From Aporrectodea caliginosa (lineage: Eukaryota; Annelida; Clitellata; Crassiclitellata; Lumbricidae): DNA of 64,000 bases. Positions 1 through 12,936 of the stretch are shown here, piece by piece. Every line of letters begins with the position of its first letter. The stretch's first letter is position 1. The notes below the pieces were generated by a model. It saw nothing but the letters and a program-made list of their open reading frames with translations, was not told the origin of the DNA and searched no databases. The stretch covers positions 77,001-141,000 of the forward strand of contig JACEVL010000678.1 in the NCBI GenBank assembly GCA_020284085.1, given 5' to 3'. Position numbers and translations under genes: made by a program.

Positions 1-345
1 ACGACAGAAAGCGATACTGTGTAATACAAAACAATGCCAGACAGTATCAATTTTATAATTCTCTATAAGATACTATACAATATAATACAAACTGCATAAT
101 AGAATACCATACGATACGATACGAAAAGAATGCATTATTACAATACTGTAAGTTAATATATCATGCGATACAATACGATACCATATAATGCGATACAAAA
201 CCATAATATACCATGTGATACGATGTGATAGATAGAAGAAAACAAAAGAATCATGTGCAATAGAATACAGCGCTCCATATGACACTATACGATAGAATAC
301 AAATGCAAAATCATGTAAGCAACGGAACAAAACACATTACATCAA
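1..345. repeat. Degenerate short tandem repeat
   Basis: Imperfect tandem copies of a 5-10 base motif around GATACGATAC / GATACAATAC run from the left edge to about 345. Many point changes make the period irregular. No coding exon is visible. If the first ABCG copy has the same gene structure as the second, this stretch lies in the intron between its third and fourth exons. Confidence 0.8.
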
Positions 346-2350
346 TAACTTTATTACGAAACTTTAGAGTGCCTTAGATGTAACAATACGACCTATTGAT
401 CCGTTTCCAATGTAGTACTTACATGTAATTGGCTACTACACTGCCACTCCTACTGTTTTACAAGCAACACGCAGATAACTTTTTATCAGAATAATAGTAC
501 AACAATAATATCAATATCTGTAGTAAAAAATTAATCAGAATTAGCATCAGTAACTCTATCCGATTGACTATCAGTGTCCTTAAATATTAGTATTAGTTTG
601 TGCGTTTAATATGGTAATGTTTTTAAAGGACGATGTTGTGATGGAGTCATTGACTGTTCGAGAGAACATCAGTTTCTCAGCGAATCTTCGTCGCTCTTTC
701 AAGTCATCGGATGAAACGAAATCCATGGTCAACAGAGTCATCGAAGAACTTGGACTTACATCATGCGCAGATTCACTCGTGAGTTGTGTATCGTGCATGA
801 CACGCCGGTTGCCTTAGTGCTAGCCAAGAACGAGAAGTAAGCTGAGAAAAGGCGACCGAAGTCCTGAAAGCATTTAAAAGACGATTGATTACTGGATAAT
901 TAGTCGGTCACTCGATTGCCTGAATGTTTAATCGTTCGATTGACTGATTGACTAAGTTATGAATGAATGACTTACTGAATGGTAGTTGATTGTATCTGAC
1001 TTTCTGATTAGTTAATTAATAAATATTTTTGCCCCGAGTTAAACAGAATCCCTGAGGGACTTAGATGTTAGCTATCGATGTAATTTGTCTGGAGATGACA
1101 CTACTCGTCGTTGTCAATTAATTAATACATTCATTCTTCACACCTTGCTGCTCAGGCAGTTGACCTAGGTTTAGATGTCAAAATTGCACCGTTTTCAATC
1201 TTTAATTTCTGTTGTCTCGCCGTGAATAGGAACTAATGAACTATTAAGCAATAAATTATGTTTTATTTTAGATTGGGACGTCTTTAAAGCGGGGTGTGTC
1301 TGGTGGCGAGCGACGAAGGACGAGCATCGGAATGGAACTGATCATCTCTCCGTCGGTTCTATTCCTTGACGAACCAACCACAGGACTAGACTCAAGCACA
1401 GCACTCGCAGTCATGAACTCACTCCGCGAGTACGTAGAAGTCTGTGAAAGTGATCATAGGTGCTTTACTAATGATTTACAGTGGAGGTCCGTGAAAACGA
1501 CCGTCTTGGTAACTTAGCTAAACAGAATTATGGCTTAATTTCGGTTCACAAATACTCAGATTTGATTAGAAATATTATGTACAGTCCTTTTTTCTGTGAT
1601 CTAGTATCCGATTTATTTCCTAAATGATATCTGCACAATCAATAGCATTTTTTGCTCATTCAGTTGGTTGCTTTCGCTTTGGCTTCTTGCCTAAATTTTT
1701 CATCATTCTCTGTAAGTTTGCCCAGGAAATTATTGAAGGTTAATCTTTCTTGTCTCTGTGATTTTGTCGAGTTCTTGACCCATGTCTAAAGTTGCCTAAG
1801 TTGGTATTTTGTGCTTTTGGTATAATATAACCCTCGTATCGGCACTCAAGAATTAGTAAATATGGTATAACGTAATAATGATGTGATTTGACATGATGCA
1901 GTTCGAGTATGCGAAGACATTTAGGATAGCGCCTTTGATGGCTTTGACGTTGTTCATATCCATTATCATCTTTTTGCAACCTGTTTAGCCTATCATTGAA
2001 GAATACGACCGTTGTGTTTACGGTTCATCAGCCTCGCTATTCAATCTTCAAATTGTTCGATCAACTGACGTTACTATCTGCCGGACATTGTATCTACCAT
2101 GGTCCTTCCAACGAAACCATTCCGTTCTTCGGCTCCTTAGGTTAGTAGACGTTCGCGTCAATAGTCAAACGCGAACTGTTATGCTTAGACGTTCATTTCC
2201 AATTTAATTTATTCTTCATCTTCACGTCCACCGTTCGCTTCTTTTTTAAACGTTACTGAGTCAATAGTCAAACTCTGTTAACCGCTTGCTTTTATTGACG
2301 CTGACTGTTCTTTTATTCTACGTCCGGGCTTCGAAACTCCGAGAATCATA

Positions 2351-2660
2351 TTAAAAGCAAGGCACATTCTCTACCATATTTTCGTCAGATGCTATCATTA
2401 AGTCCAAAATGTTGTCTCCTCTGGTTGGCTCTGTAACATTCTGCATCAAGCTAGCATAAATAAATTCCTTGAAAATCTGATCGTTTTCTCTTTCCCCTTC
2501 CAATATTTCCAGATTAATATGGTAGTTGAAATCCCCTATACTCAAGGACGTTCCTTATTAGCCATTTCCAATAGTTGGAATATCCCTGTATCAGCCTCTT
2601 CAGTGCATCTTATATACCCTGTAGAATTCTTCCTACCAGCATCAGTGACAAAATAAGTAG
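2351..2660 (-). mobile_element. LINE endonuclease fragment in ABCG intron
   Basis: The minus strand encodes a decayed piece of a non-LTR retrotransposon endonuclease. The motif IGDFNYHINLE, followed by VTEPTRGDNILDLMIAS, matches the GDFN...PTR.NNILDL end of apurinic-type endonucleases in CR1/Jockey-like elements. An upstream piece reading IFQLLEMANKERP fits the preceding helix in another frame. It is inactive and sits in the intron before exon 2732-2833. Confidence 0.6.
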
Positions 2661-5374
2661 GGTAAAAGGATTGAGTGCAGTAATGAAAGAATCTACAAAA
2701 GTGTGTATTTTTTAAAGCTATTTTATTCCAGGCTATGACATCGAAGAACATGACAATCCAGCGGACTTTTTCTTGGATATTATAAACTCCGATTCGTCTG
2801 CCATTCGTCTTCAGAGGAAGAACAACAACGAAAGTTAGAACTTTTCTTGGATATTATAAATGTTACGAATTTTCACTGAAAAAATCAGATTTAAACCTAT
2901 TTGACGTGAGTAATTAGAAAATGCGTTTTCAATATAACCGTTGACCAAGAGTTAATTTTATATTCATAATTTTGTGTACTTTCACACAATAGCAATTGAC
3001 CTGTAGAAGTGGTGTGATTAAAAATAGGACCTAGGTGGTCTGACCTAAATGGCATTTCCAGTAACATTTAGGTGGTCTGAACTAAATGGGCCGTTTTTGG
3101 ATTTTCAATTTTTAGACATTTACAGAACGAGAATCGTAGACCGCCTTGGTTCCGTTAAAACCACAGTACACTATGTCCATAGGTTGCGTTTGTTTCCTTA
3201 AATAAAACTCCAACTTTATCTAATATGTGGTTACACTGCCATACCGTAAGATATAAGCGAGTTTCAAAATCTTTAGCGAAAAAGTTGAGCTGTTCTGTTA
3301 ATTGATGCAAACATCAATTGATATGATACATCGATGAACAGGTTTAGAGAAAGAGAATTCCGATTCAACTGCTTTGGCTGAACGTCTTGCTGCCAGCTAT
3401 CGCTCATCATCCTGGTATCAGAAGTAAGTTTGAACGGATTGTACTGAAACAACCGTTGCTCTTCTCTTCAGTCTATCTCTGACCAATATTGATTGCAAAT
3501 CGGGTCTGTCTCATTTGAATTAGTTGGACCTTTCTGAAATTTAACCGCGTGCATTTATTGGCCTGCAATTGAAAGCGGGTTCAATTTTTTATTTCTTTGA
3601 ACGCTATATAAATGTTTAAATTTGCAATTGGTCAGGGTTTTGGAGGAAATAGAACTTCATTCATCTAACTCGATTAACAAATACGAGCACCAAAATGGCG
3701 ACCGTGCTTACTTACGCACAGAATACGCCGTAAGCTGCATCTTCCAGGTAGGCTCAAGATACGATAAATCAGGTCAGTAATTAACATCAAGATTTATCAA
3801 GGTATTAAGAAAGCTATGCTCTGCTGTCTCTTCGTGCTGTTACAAAATTCATCTACCTTAAGCCGCTTTGGTTCCGTTAACAACCTCTGCTGCGTTCATG
3901 AACATAAAATTATTTCCCTTTAGGACGACGAAGACAATTAACTTGTTTGTATAGCGCTATAGAAATTCTTCATAAAGAGTTTGGAAATCTACATATAGTA
4001 GGCTAAAATAGGACCAAATCAATCAACAGGGTAGGCCTATCCTTTAACCTCACATGATCTGCTGATTACCGATTTCAAAGTTTAGTGTTGTCTCCGATGG
4101 CATGGTATTACATGATGGTTATCAACCTTAGAGCTCGAGCTCGACGTAATTTAACTTTAGCATGATTGCCATCAACCTATCACTACATCATTGCTCTTTA
4201 TGTAACTTTTTTCTATAATGTCGGGGCGGTCGAGAATGTGTTCCGTGAAATGACTTTGAAAGCAACCGACGTCATTCACTGAAAATACGGAGACACAGAA
4301 AAATCGAGCTTAAACTCCAAGTATGCTAGAGTGCACATTTTATTTAATCACCAACATACAATTTAAGATCTACTTGTTTTCTTCCAGTTCTACTACGTTT
4401 TGAAGAGAATTTTTCTTAACCTTGTGCGGAGTCCTGGGAAAATCGCAATTAAGGTTTGCTTTTACTGAAGTCAAAAAACGCAAGGCTTAATTGTGTTAAG
4501 CTTTTTCAGACTAAGATGAAATCAAGTGACAGCGTAAGTCAATGTTAACGATGCAAAGAGCACAGGAAGTTTTTCTCATATGTTGGTCAATTTAGAGATA
4601 AGCCAGAGTTTTATGGCACGACAAATTATACTAATAGTAAACCATTTAATTAAGGGTGCAGTACAAAACTATAATTGTCGTGGATAGGTCTATATGAGCC
4701 GCAATACGACTTGCAAAAGAGAGAAGTCATCAACAGGGTCTTGATATGAACATCGTGGTCTTTACACTTAATGTCAAAAATCACTTATATCAGATATAAC
4801 AATTACCTTGTGCAACAATTACTGCGATCAATAAACACACCATGTTATCTAACTAATAAATTATATTAAGTTAATGTGGCAGGATTTTTACTTTTTAAGA
4901 AAATTGTATGTTTTCCTGTTTCTTTCTTGTGATGAAAATTCATTTAATGGTTGCTTTCAGACTGGACAAAACTATGCTTAAAAATTGACAATAATTATAT
5001 GTCTGGAATAGCACAAGTAACTGCCTTTAGGAGTTGGAGAGTGACAATTTGAAGCATCATGATTACTATAATAGAGCTTTTGTTGTAGATTGCGTTAAGG
5101 ATATTTTTGGGCGTGTTTCTTGGATTTATCTATTTGACATAACAACGTCTTATCCAGTTGGAATAGAAAACAGGTAAACAACACTTGAAAGAAGCCGTTG
5201 CATAAATAGGCCTAAATGCACTTAACCTTTGCGCAATATTATTCTTTAAAGAAGGAACTTAATGTGTTTAGCTTCTAATACGATTTGCAAAAAAATTGGC
5301 CCTTTTAAGAAAATTTTTAACCTAACCATTGGGTTACATCAAGATACCGGAAAAAACAGTTTACTGTCAAGTAA

Positions 5375-5650
5375 AGTCGTCGGGGCGGTGCGGAGACACC
5401 TAAATGATAACATGTTGGCATGAAGATCAGAGGGACGAGGATTCGATACCCGCTAGCCCACAAGGTTGATTCAACCTTTAACTCCATAGGGGTGACTGTA
5501 CAATGACAGTTGGACAGATGGGCGCCTTACAGACTGCCATACAGTTAAATTCGATTCCTGTCAAACTGTCAAACTGGTTATCATCTGTTACTACTATGTA
5601 TAGGCCTAATCTTACTGCGTACTTATCAGTTTGAATTAATAAACGAATTT
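5375..5650 (+). mobile_element. SINE family B copy
   Basis: A tRNA-like head (GAGGATTCGATACCCGC resembles a box B) is followed by a body with GATGGGCGCCTTACAG and CTGCCATACAGTTAAATTCG and a tail GAATTAATAAACGAA. The same body and tail recur at 46083-46350. It lies in the intron before exon 5814-5903 of ABCG copy 1. Confidence 0.6.
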
Positions 5651-6179
5651 TATTTTAAAAAGTATTTTGTATGTAAAACTGGAAAGGCTCTAAATATAGG
5701 CTATTGGAAAGACACGACTTTTGACGGGTATGGAGTGTTAAACGTGTATCTTCACTGTATTCCATTGCGCATTTGCATCTCAATTCTATTTTGACTACTG
5801 TGTTGACTTTTAGACGCGGTTTGTTGGCTTTCCTCGCTATGAACTGTTTATTCACAAGCGCCATGACTGTGGAAGCATTTATTTTAGAAAGACCTCTCAT
5901 AATGTAAGTTAGATTACACTTTGGGGTCGTTACTAGAGTGATGATGGTCAGAAATATTGACTGGTGAGATTGTTCCTGCACCATGCTTGATTGAATTTAG
6001 TTTGTGCAAGTACATCAAAGCTTTTCCATTACAGTTTTCTAACTATATAGAGGCTAAAACAAAGTTGACGGTTTTCGAAACTAAATTTGAAGCTTTTCCT
6101 GTGGAATTTTCTTATTTCGATTTAGGCCTAATTAGTTTTTTGCTACATGTATTAGTTTGTCTATTCATTTAGTCTTTTC

Positions 6180-7190
6180 ATAGGATTGACTAGTTACTTC
6201 AAGGCAACTGGCATGTATGGTTCTACGTAAAATTTTTTTGCTTCTTTGTACATGTATATGTTACATGAATGTATTATTTCAGGGAAAAAGTATTACCCTG
6301 TAATTAAAACTGGATAAGATGCATATTCCCTGATTATTTTCCCTGGAAAAACCAGGCCTTATATACATTTTGAAATTTTCGAGTGTATTGACTGCACATT
6401 AACACATTAAATGTTTTTGTACACATATGCTGAAAATGTCAGGGTATGTTTAGCCACTACTGTTACATTTCACATATCTATACACATAGGCTCGCTGAAA
6501 ATTTATTCAGGGTATTTAATTACCTATTTTAGAAATATCTCAAATGCGGTTCTCAGAGCAATCAGTAACATCTTTTACGTCGGCATGAGCAGGATGTGTT
6601 TTCTCACCTTTTATATTTGTTTCTGATTTGGTTCTGTTGCCACTTCACCTGACGCTGGAATAAAAGTTGCTTGTCCATACGGTCGAAGTATAATCTGCAT
6701 GAATCAACTACTGAGTTGATGGGCAAGCCTCAACCGCGTACTTTGTAGACAAAGGACGAAGAGCACAGTATTTGGTCAGATGATTTTGATATACCATTAT
6801 CCATTTGTGATGTCCACTTCATGGACTGCATGTCAATCAGGTCCACTTGTCCACGTGAGCCATACAAGATCACTCGTTATGTTGGCGTACTTGACATAAA
6901 TTTAAAACAAGCAGATGTACATGCTTCAAAGTTCTTGTGAAATGTAACTTTCTTATAGATGTTACACATAACCCTGAAATTTTCAGGGTATGTGTATGAA
7001 ATCTACATTAATTAATGTTATTGTAAAGCTTTTCAGGGTTTCATTGACTACTCGGAAATTTTCAAGGCATACTGGCATATATGGTTTTACCTAAAGTTTT
7101 TGCTTCTTTTTACATCTACCCTGAAAATTTCAGGGTATAAGCTTATACACATTCCCTGATAATACAAATTCACTGTAACATATATATCTG
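6180..7190. repeat. Intronic duplicated segment with CCCTGAAA/TTTCAGGG palindromes
   Basis: A stretch containing GGCATGTATGGTTCTAC...TTTTGCTTCTTTGTACAT near 6190-6260 is repeated near 7060-7120. Between and around the copies, short palindromes of the form ACCCTGAAATTTTCAGGGT recur, with complete examples near 6970 and 7123. The region lies in the intron before exon 7419-7543. No coding sequence is seen. Confidence 0.5.
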
Positions 7191-8508
7191 ATATTTGTTT
7201 CTTTGTGGGAAATAAATGCTAAGGTAATTTGCTACATAACGCGCTACGTGTAAATCCTATGCTTTTGGCAATCTACAGTGAAAAATCAAGGACTGGCTTT
7301 ATTAGGACTATTGCTGGATCTATAGACTAATTGTAAAAGGCGATATTACCTGCATATCGAGTTTCAGTTTTTTTTATAGAGTTGTATAATTATTTTTGAT
7401 GGATTATTTTGTGTTTAGCCACGAATGTGCCAGTGGTTACTACAGAGTCTCCGCTTATTTTCTTGCTAAGATATTTTCAGAAATCCTTACACTTCATGTG
7501 ATTACTCAAATCATTTACAGCGTCATAACGTATTACATGACAGGTGAGCAAAACGTGATTGCATAATAATTATACTTACCACTTTCACTGTTCGTGCAGT
7601 CTTGCGCTGCTCTTCCTTGTAACAAATAAACAACGACACACTTTGTTCGGATATTTTTCGTCACGAATAATTAAGAGATGATACCATCCACTCCAACTCC
7701 TACTTATATTTTTTACACTTAAGTAAGACGTAAGAAATTATCTGTAAAATCTCGTAACGGTATTGCAATCTATTTGGTATCACGACTCTTAAACTGCAAG
7801 CTATCCCAGCGTATACAATATGACCCCTAAATAAACATTTCAGGGTAACAAAATATCTCAGTGTGAAAGTCTGCATGTAACCTTGAATTACGTAACAACG
7901 AGCATTCTGATGACAATAGAATTCTATTGTTTTGGTGTTGCTTTGGTGGTTGAAAGAAGAAGATCATTCAGTAACAATTTAACGTTGAGCTGCTTTGGTT
8001 TCCCAGTAACATTTAGTGCAGTATCGTCGTTATAGTGTTAAAGACATTTTTAGGCCTACTCGCTTCCTACAGTAGTTCTGACGTGAGTCTCCAATATGAG
8101 CATTCCGCATAAATTATCCTGGAACTTATCACCCAATCAGCTGCCGTGTGTGTCTTTTAATATTGCATGCAAACATGATTGAGACCTTAGAATGTTTTAT
8201 TCCTGAAATTACAAGGACTAAGAAGTGGTGGATTTGGCATATTCTACCTTATGATGCTGGTGTTATCTCTATGCTCATCGTCTATGGCCTGGTTCGTTGG
8301 GTCCTGCCTCAGCTCAGCTTCTACTGGACAATTCATAGTTAGCACAATCTGCCTTATTATGACGGTCAGTAGCCATTCCATTCAATTACTTTAAAAATAA
8401 TGTGCAGTCTAAAATGATCGCACGTTTATTTGTTTGCCTCTTTTAGTGGTTGATTGATTGACTAAAGTGGGATTGAGTCACTATTTAATTTTTCGGTCAA
8501 GATCTTGG

Positions 8509-8672
8509 CAGTGGCGGCGCCAGCATGGGGCTAGGGTGGACTGAAGCTCCCCCTATCGGCGGCTCAGCCCCCAAACAAAAGTGGGAAATCACTGTCAATG
8601 CCAGAGAGGAGGGGAGAAAGGGAAGGAATTGGGGTTTTAGCCCCCCAACCTGAAATCCTGGCGCCGCTACTG
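8509..8672. mobile_element. hAT-type MITE (164 bp) with TIRs and 8-bp TSD
   Basis: The terminal repeats are CAGTGGCGGCGCCAG on the left and CTGGCGCCGCTACTG on the right, inverted copies with one mismatch. The flanking octamers GATCTTGG (8501-8508) and GATCCTGG (8673-8680) differ at one base, as expected for an 8-bp hAT target duplication. The GC-rich interior has no coding capacity. It sits in an intron of ABCG copy 1. Confidence 0.8.
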
Positions 8673-10972
8673 GATCCTGGTACATTGGCGTAGCCTACTG
8701 ACAGTTTACAAAATATTAAATGCTGGATAACCACAGTATTTAAAGTCAATGTGTTGGTAACGCAATCGGTTGAGACCTTGTGCATTAGTCAACGTCGCCA
8801 TAGAAGTTACTAATTTCTAATAATTAGATAAAATTGGATTTACTTTTCCTCCTTTCTGTTCATTGCGACAACGGATAATGACTTCGTTTCTAAGATGGTC
8901 ATCTAATGACATTGTTTTGCACTGTAATAATGGTGCAATAAAAGTCGTTAGGTTGATTAAGAAATAAATTACACAAAACGATTGTGAGAGAAACGGAATT
9001 TGTACATGCCTGACGTACGGATTTACACCTTATGGTTATCATCATTAGCAACATTGACTGACTGTCTGAGTAGACCCTGTTTTGGGTGTTGTATTGCCAG
9101 AAAAAGTTGAAAGAATAAATGAAGAAATGGATGTTATAAAATATCACTGGTGTTTTGAAAATTGAACCCACTTTTATGTCAACGATGGCGATAAATGGAT
9201 GCCATAAAATATCACTGGTGTTATATAAATCTCATAAATAAAGAACAATAAAGACTTACAATTGGAACAAGTTGCTGAAGTATAATTTGTATTGCCGTGA
9301 TTGGGTTTGGAGCGCCTCTGAGTAGGCTCCTTGAATAATAATAAATTCGTTTATTGACGAAAACTGGGTTGGACAATGCAAATTACAGAAACTGTAATAC
9401 CAGTTACAAATTAGCAAATTATTCAATTTGAAACTGTTCAAGCATGGGGCAACATAGTAGGGGCGCTACAAATTCTTGAAATGAATGAATTAAATGAAAG
9501 TCACAGCACTATAGCTAAACTGCTGAATAAAAGCTTTGACATTGTTTCTTTCGTAGATTAAATTTAAAGTTGTTTCAGTTTTGGTTAATAATTCTGCGGC
9601 GATATTTCTGTACAGTTGAATAGCGGAACGTTCATGAATTTGGAGCACAAGCACATGTTTTTCACGATCATACAGTATGCTAGCCTTCCGTATCACGCAA
9701 TGAGGGTAAGCGTTGGTTTCTGCTCTAATAAAAGAACCAGTATTGTGTGATTTTAAAATTTGACTGTAAAATAGTTCACAGTCATGGTCTACATGAATTG
9801 GTTTAATCGAATGGATTATGATCACTCATTGACTGTACTTTACTTCTGCGTGATCATGGGACGGCTAGAACGTACCTCTTGTCTGATTGTGAAAGTCTTC
9901 TAACATTTTACTTGTAGACTCTGTACGTAAACGAATTCAAGGATTTGACTCTGTATGAGTACAATGGAACGCAAGTAAGCGAAATGTAAGTTAGAGTTTG
10001 TTCTTGATGTTCTTTGTTGCCTTTAAGAAATTGAAAAAGGCGCTACATGATTGATCAGATAGCCTAAATAAAATATATGTAGTTTATTAATACTCGACAA
10101 CTACAAGACCAATGAAAATCATTCTTTTAATTTTTTGGTCCAGTTTATTAGGCGGGCAGTTAAGACTTTAGCCAGATTATGATGAGTCAAAGTTCTACAT
10201 AGAGCTTAAAAGTTTAATGGCGTTGTATTAGACGTTAGCAACTAGATAACAAAATAACCAACACATTTAAATTGATGCAATTCGCAAATTCATTTAGTGT
10301 CAAATCCGTGGTGCTGATTGTGGCAGCACTGGTGATGATTTTGTTGTTGGTGTTTCGAGTGTTATAGTTTGTGGTAACGGTGACAGATTCCAAGCTGTCG
10401 TTATTCAAGATTCGTGCTGACTGTGGGTGATAGAGTGTGTTGTTAGTTGTTGTTTGTGACGAGAATGGTCTGTAATAGTTTTATGTATTGGCTCTGCAAT
10501 GGTTGTGTTGGAGATGGGCTTAGTTATGTTAGTGACAGATACAAAGCTGTCACTGACCATCTTGCATGCTGATTGTAGTCGTTATTTAATCGTATTGTGT
10601 GTGGTTGTGGCGTTAGTGGTATGCTCACGTGTTTTGAGATGTTTGAGCTGTTAAAATTATTTGTCACGGATGATAGGGGTGATTTATTGATTAGATGACG
10701 ATTGCTATATTTAGTGTTGGAAGTGGTAAGATAGCAGCATTGCTCAACAACTGTGGATAAAATTCAAGTCAATATACATGTGTAATTACAAAAGCATATG
10801 ATGATCTTTTTGTAGCTTGTCCGATGCAGGAAACGAATTCCTGTTAAGTCAAGGAATTTCACCATCATCAGATTGGGAACTCTGGAAGGGATTTGTGGCA
10901 CTTGCGGTTATGTGTGCCATCTTCGGCTCAGCAGCTTACGTTCAGCTTCTAAGAATTAAGAAACTCAAGTAG

Positions 10973-12803
10973 TTTATTAACATGCTATAGTTCATTTTGA
11001 AAAGAATTGGAAACTGCAGATCTTTCATAAGTTCAGCAGTTTACCTTTTCTTTTTTATTCATTATGTTTTACCCTAATTTTTATGTTCCCAAAGACTTAC
11101 TCAGATCAGTAAACCTACGAAGTGCAATCATTCGTCGTCTTGTTGAATTGATTATTTATCAATTTTCACTAATGCTATTGATTTTTAATTCCTTGATTAG
11201 TCATTTGAAGCGCTGTCCAATAGTTCTTAGCGACATCAAAACTGTTACCCCGATATTTAACATTTCTTAATTTCTTCTAGATTAGATGTGGATTGCAACT
11301 GGTTTCAGAAAACATAATCTGCAAATTACATGAAACAATAAATTGCCAGATTTTCCTACCTATCTCATAAAAGCAACTATAGTTACAATAAGACAACATT
11401 ATCACATTACTGTTCCATAATCTACAACTCTTGCACTAAATAATCTCTTCCCTGATGATAGTGTCGGTTGTTAAACAATATATCTTGTCCTCAGAAACTA
11501 CTAAATTCTTAATTTAGTCTGACGATTTCTTTGGCGCCCAATGTAAGGTATATTCAGTGTCGTTTCTACGTTTAATCACATATAAGTCCTTACATGCACG
11601 GCACGAAATCATATGGCGCCGATTACACCTTCAGTCACCAGAGATGCACTAGCCTACATAACATTGTAGTTGCTCATATATTATTGTGATCGCTACTGAA
11701 AATCGCTAGATATGATTTTAGACAGTGATCACAAGCCTGTGGTAGGATCTTAGACACAACGTTATTGAAACGGAATTTTTGAAAAAGCGAAGATCTCCTT
11801 AGAATCCTCTACATTTCTTGCATTAGAAATGTTGGATTGAAACATTGAATGCATCACAACCGGCCTAGTTCAAATGATGGACATACAATTGTATGTTCGT
11901 TAATCGGTGAAGGAAAATGCACCAAGATCAGTGTTTGCTGGTCCTATCAGACACATCTTCGTCGATTTTGGAGCACCAAGCATTCACACACGGGAATACT
12001 AAAGTCATGCATGGTATGAATAAAGTTTAAATTAAAAAATGGAGGTTTTGAGTGTTGTTTTAGTTACATGCTTGATAAAAAAGGAGTTAGCATTAGAGAC
12101 TGGAACACATAGATAAGTCTGAGGTAGAATAATACAGAATCATTTCCAACGGTTCTGGATAATTTGTGCAACCTTCATGTGACTATATTTTATTTACTTC
12201 GGGCTTTCTTATTCATATTTGTCTTTGCGGAGAAGTTTTACCGAGAATCCAAAAGTTTACGGTCAGAAACAGTCTAATACCCTGTCAGCATGGCTAAGTA
12301 GGACCCATATGGGATTATGGGTCCCATATAGATTCCAAGTGGGAACGCTGGCAGAGACTGTTTAGAAAATGAAGAGCCGCTCCTCCTTTAATCCGTTAGA
12401 CAGCCATAGCCATATGGTGTTTGGTGGATCAGCTGCGTTTGTCCTTTAACTGAAGGCAGGATATGTATGACACTAAAAAAGTAATAAAGACGAGAAGGTA
12501 GGCGTAGTCTACAGGTCTTAAATCACTCTATGAAAGCATTTTGTCAGAAATCCGATCTATATTCTGCAGGTGTCTGTCGGAGTATTGATCAGATTCGCTG
12601 AAATCTTTTCGACGACGAACAATAATTATTTATTTCCAGCAATTATTGAGCTTCCATTGTTGGTTTGTGTGTTTCTCCTGAATGTCGTCTACGGTTAATT
12701 GCTGAACAGTGCAGTTCTGCGTGTATCTGAGATTTAAGCAAAGGCTAGACAATGTCTCTGAGACTCTGATTCATTGTGTTGTATTGTATTGTATTCAAAC
12801 ATT
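10973..12803. other. Intergenic between the two ABCG copies
   Basis: No exon could be supported here. Near 12280-12360 there is a copy of a repeat with GGACCCATATGGGATTATGG; related copies lie near 25010-25100 and 30160-30240. A run of GTATT repeats precedes the candidate TATA box of copy 2. Confidence 0.5.
11336..11341 (+). terminator. Candidate poly(A) signal of ABCG2-like copy 1
   Basis: AATAAA occurs about 360 bases after the TAG stop of copy 1, the first canonical hexamer downstream of that gene. The exact position may be off by a base or two. Confidence 0.4.
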
Positions 12804-12810
12804 TATAAAA
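12804..12810 (+). promoter_or_regulatory. Candidate TATA box of ABCG2-like copy 2
   Basis: TATAAAA lies 127 bases upstream of the ATG at 12937. A start about 30 bases downstream would give a 5' UTR of about 100 bases with no splice site needed. This is a match by eye only. Confidence 0.35.
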
Positions 12811-12936
12811 CGACTCTAGTAGCGTGATTTAGTCTACAGCATCGGCACAATAGTGTGACTTTGAGTGTTTTATCCACATTTGATAGCACAGTGTTTGTGC
12901 ATTTTGAAGATTGGTTAAATCCGAGCAATTACATGT

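Larger units (their letters stand above)
629..10972 (+). pseudogene. ABCG2-like half-transporter, copy 1 (5' truncated by window, one frameshift)
   Basis: Fourteen exons correspond one to one with exons 4-17 of the downstream copy: 629-778, 1272-1429, 1989-2140, 2732-2833, 3342-3423, 3636-3747, 4388-4453, 5089-5173, 5814-5903, 7419-7543, 8216-8364, 9616-9705, 9918-9985 and 10816-10972. All have GT-AG borders and matching phases. The nucleotide-binding part is intact: signature [12 protein letters not shown], Walker B VLFLDEP, switch histidine in VHQPR. Membrane exons keep [14 protein letters not shown], and the protein ends in RIKKLK. Exon 5089-5173 is 85 bases against 86 in copy 2. The missing base turns YFQITTS into YLT-stop, with TAA at 5140-5142 in the first membrane helix. 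No other stop or splice defect is seen. The call is a very young pseudogene, an allele, or a sequence error. The Walker A exon would lie left of the window. Confidence 0.8.
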
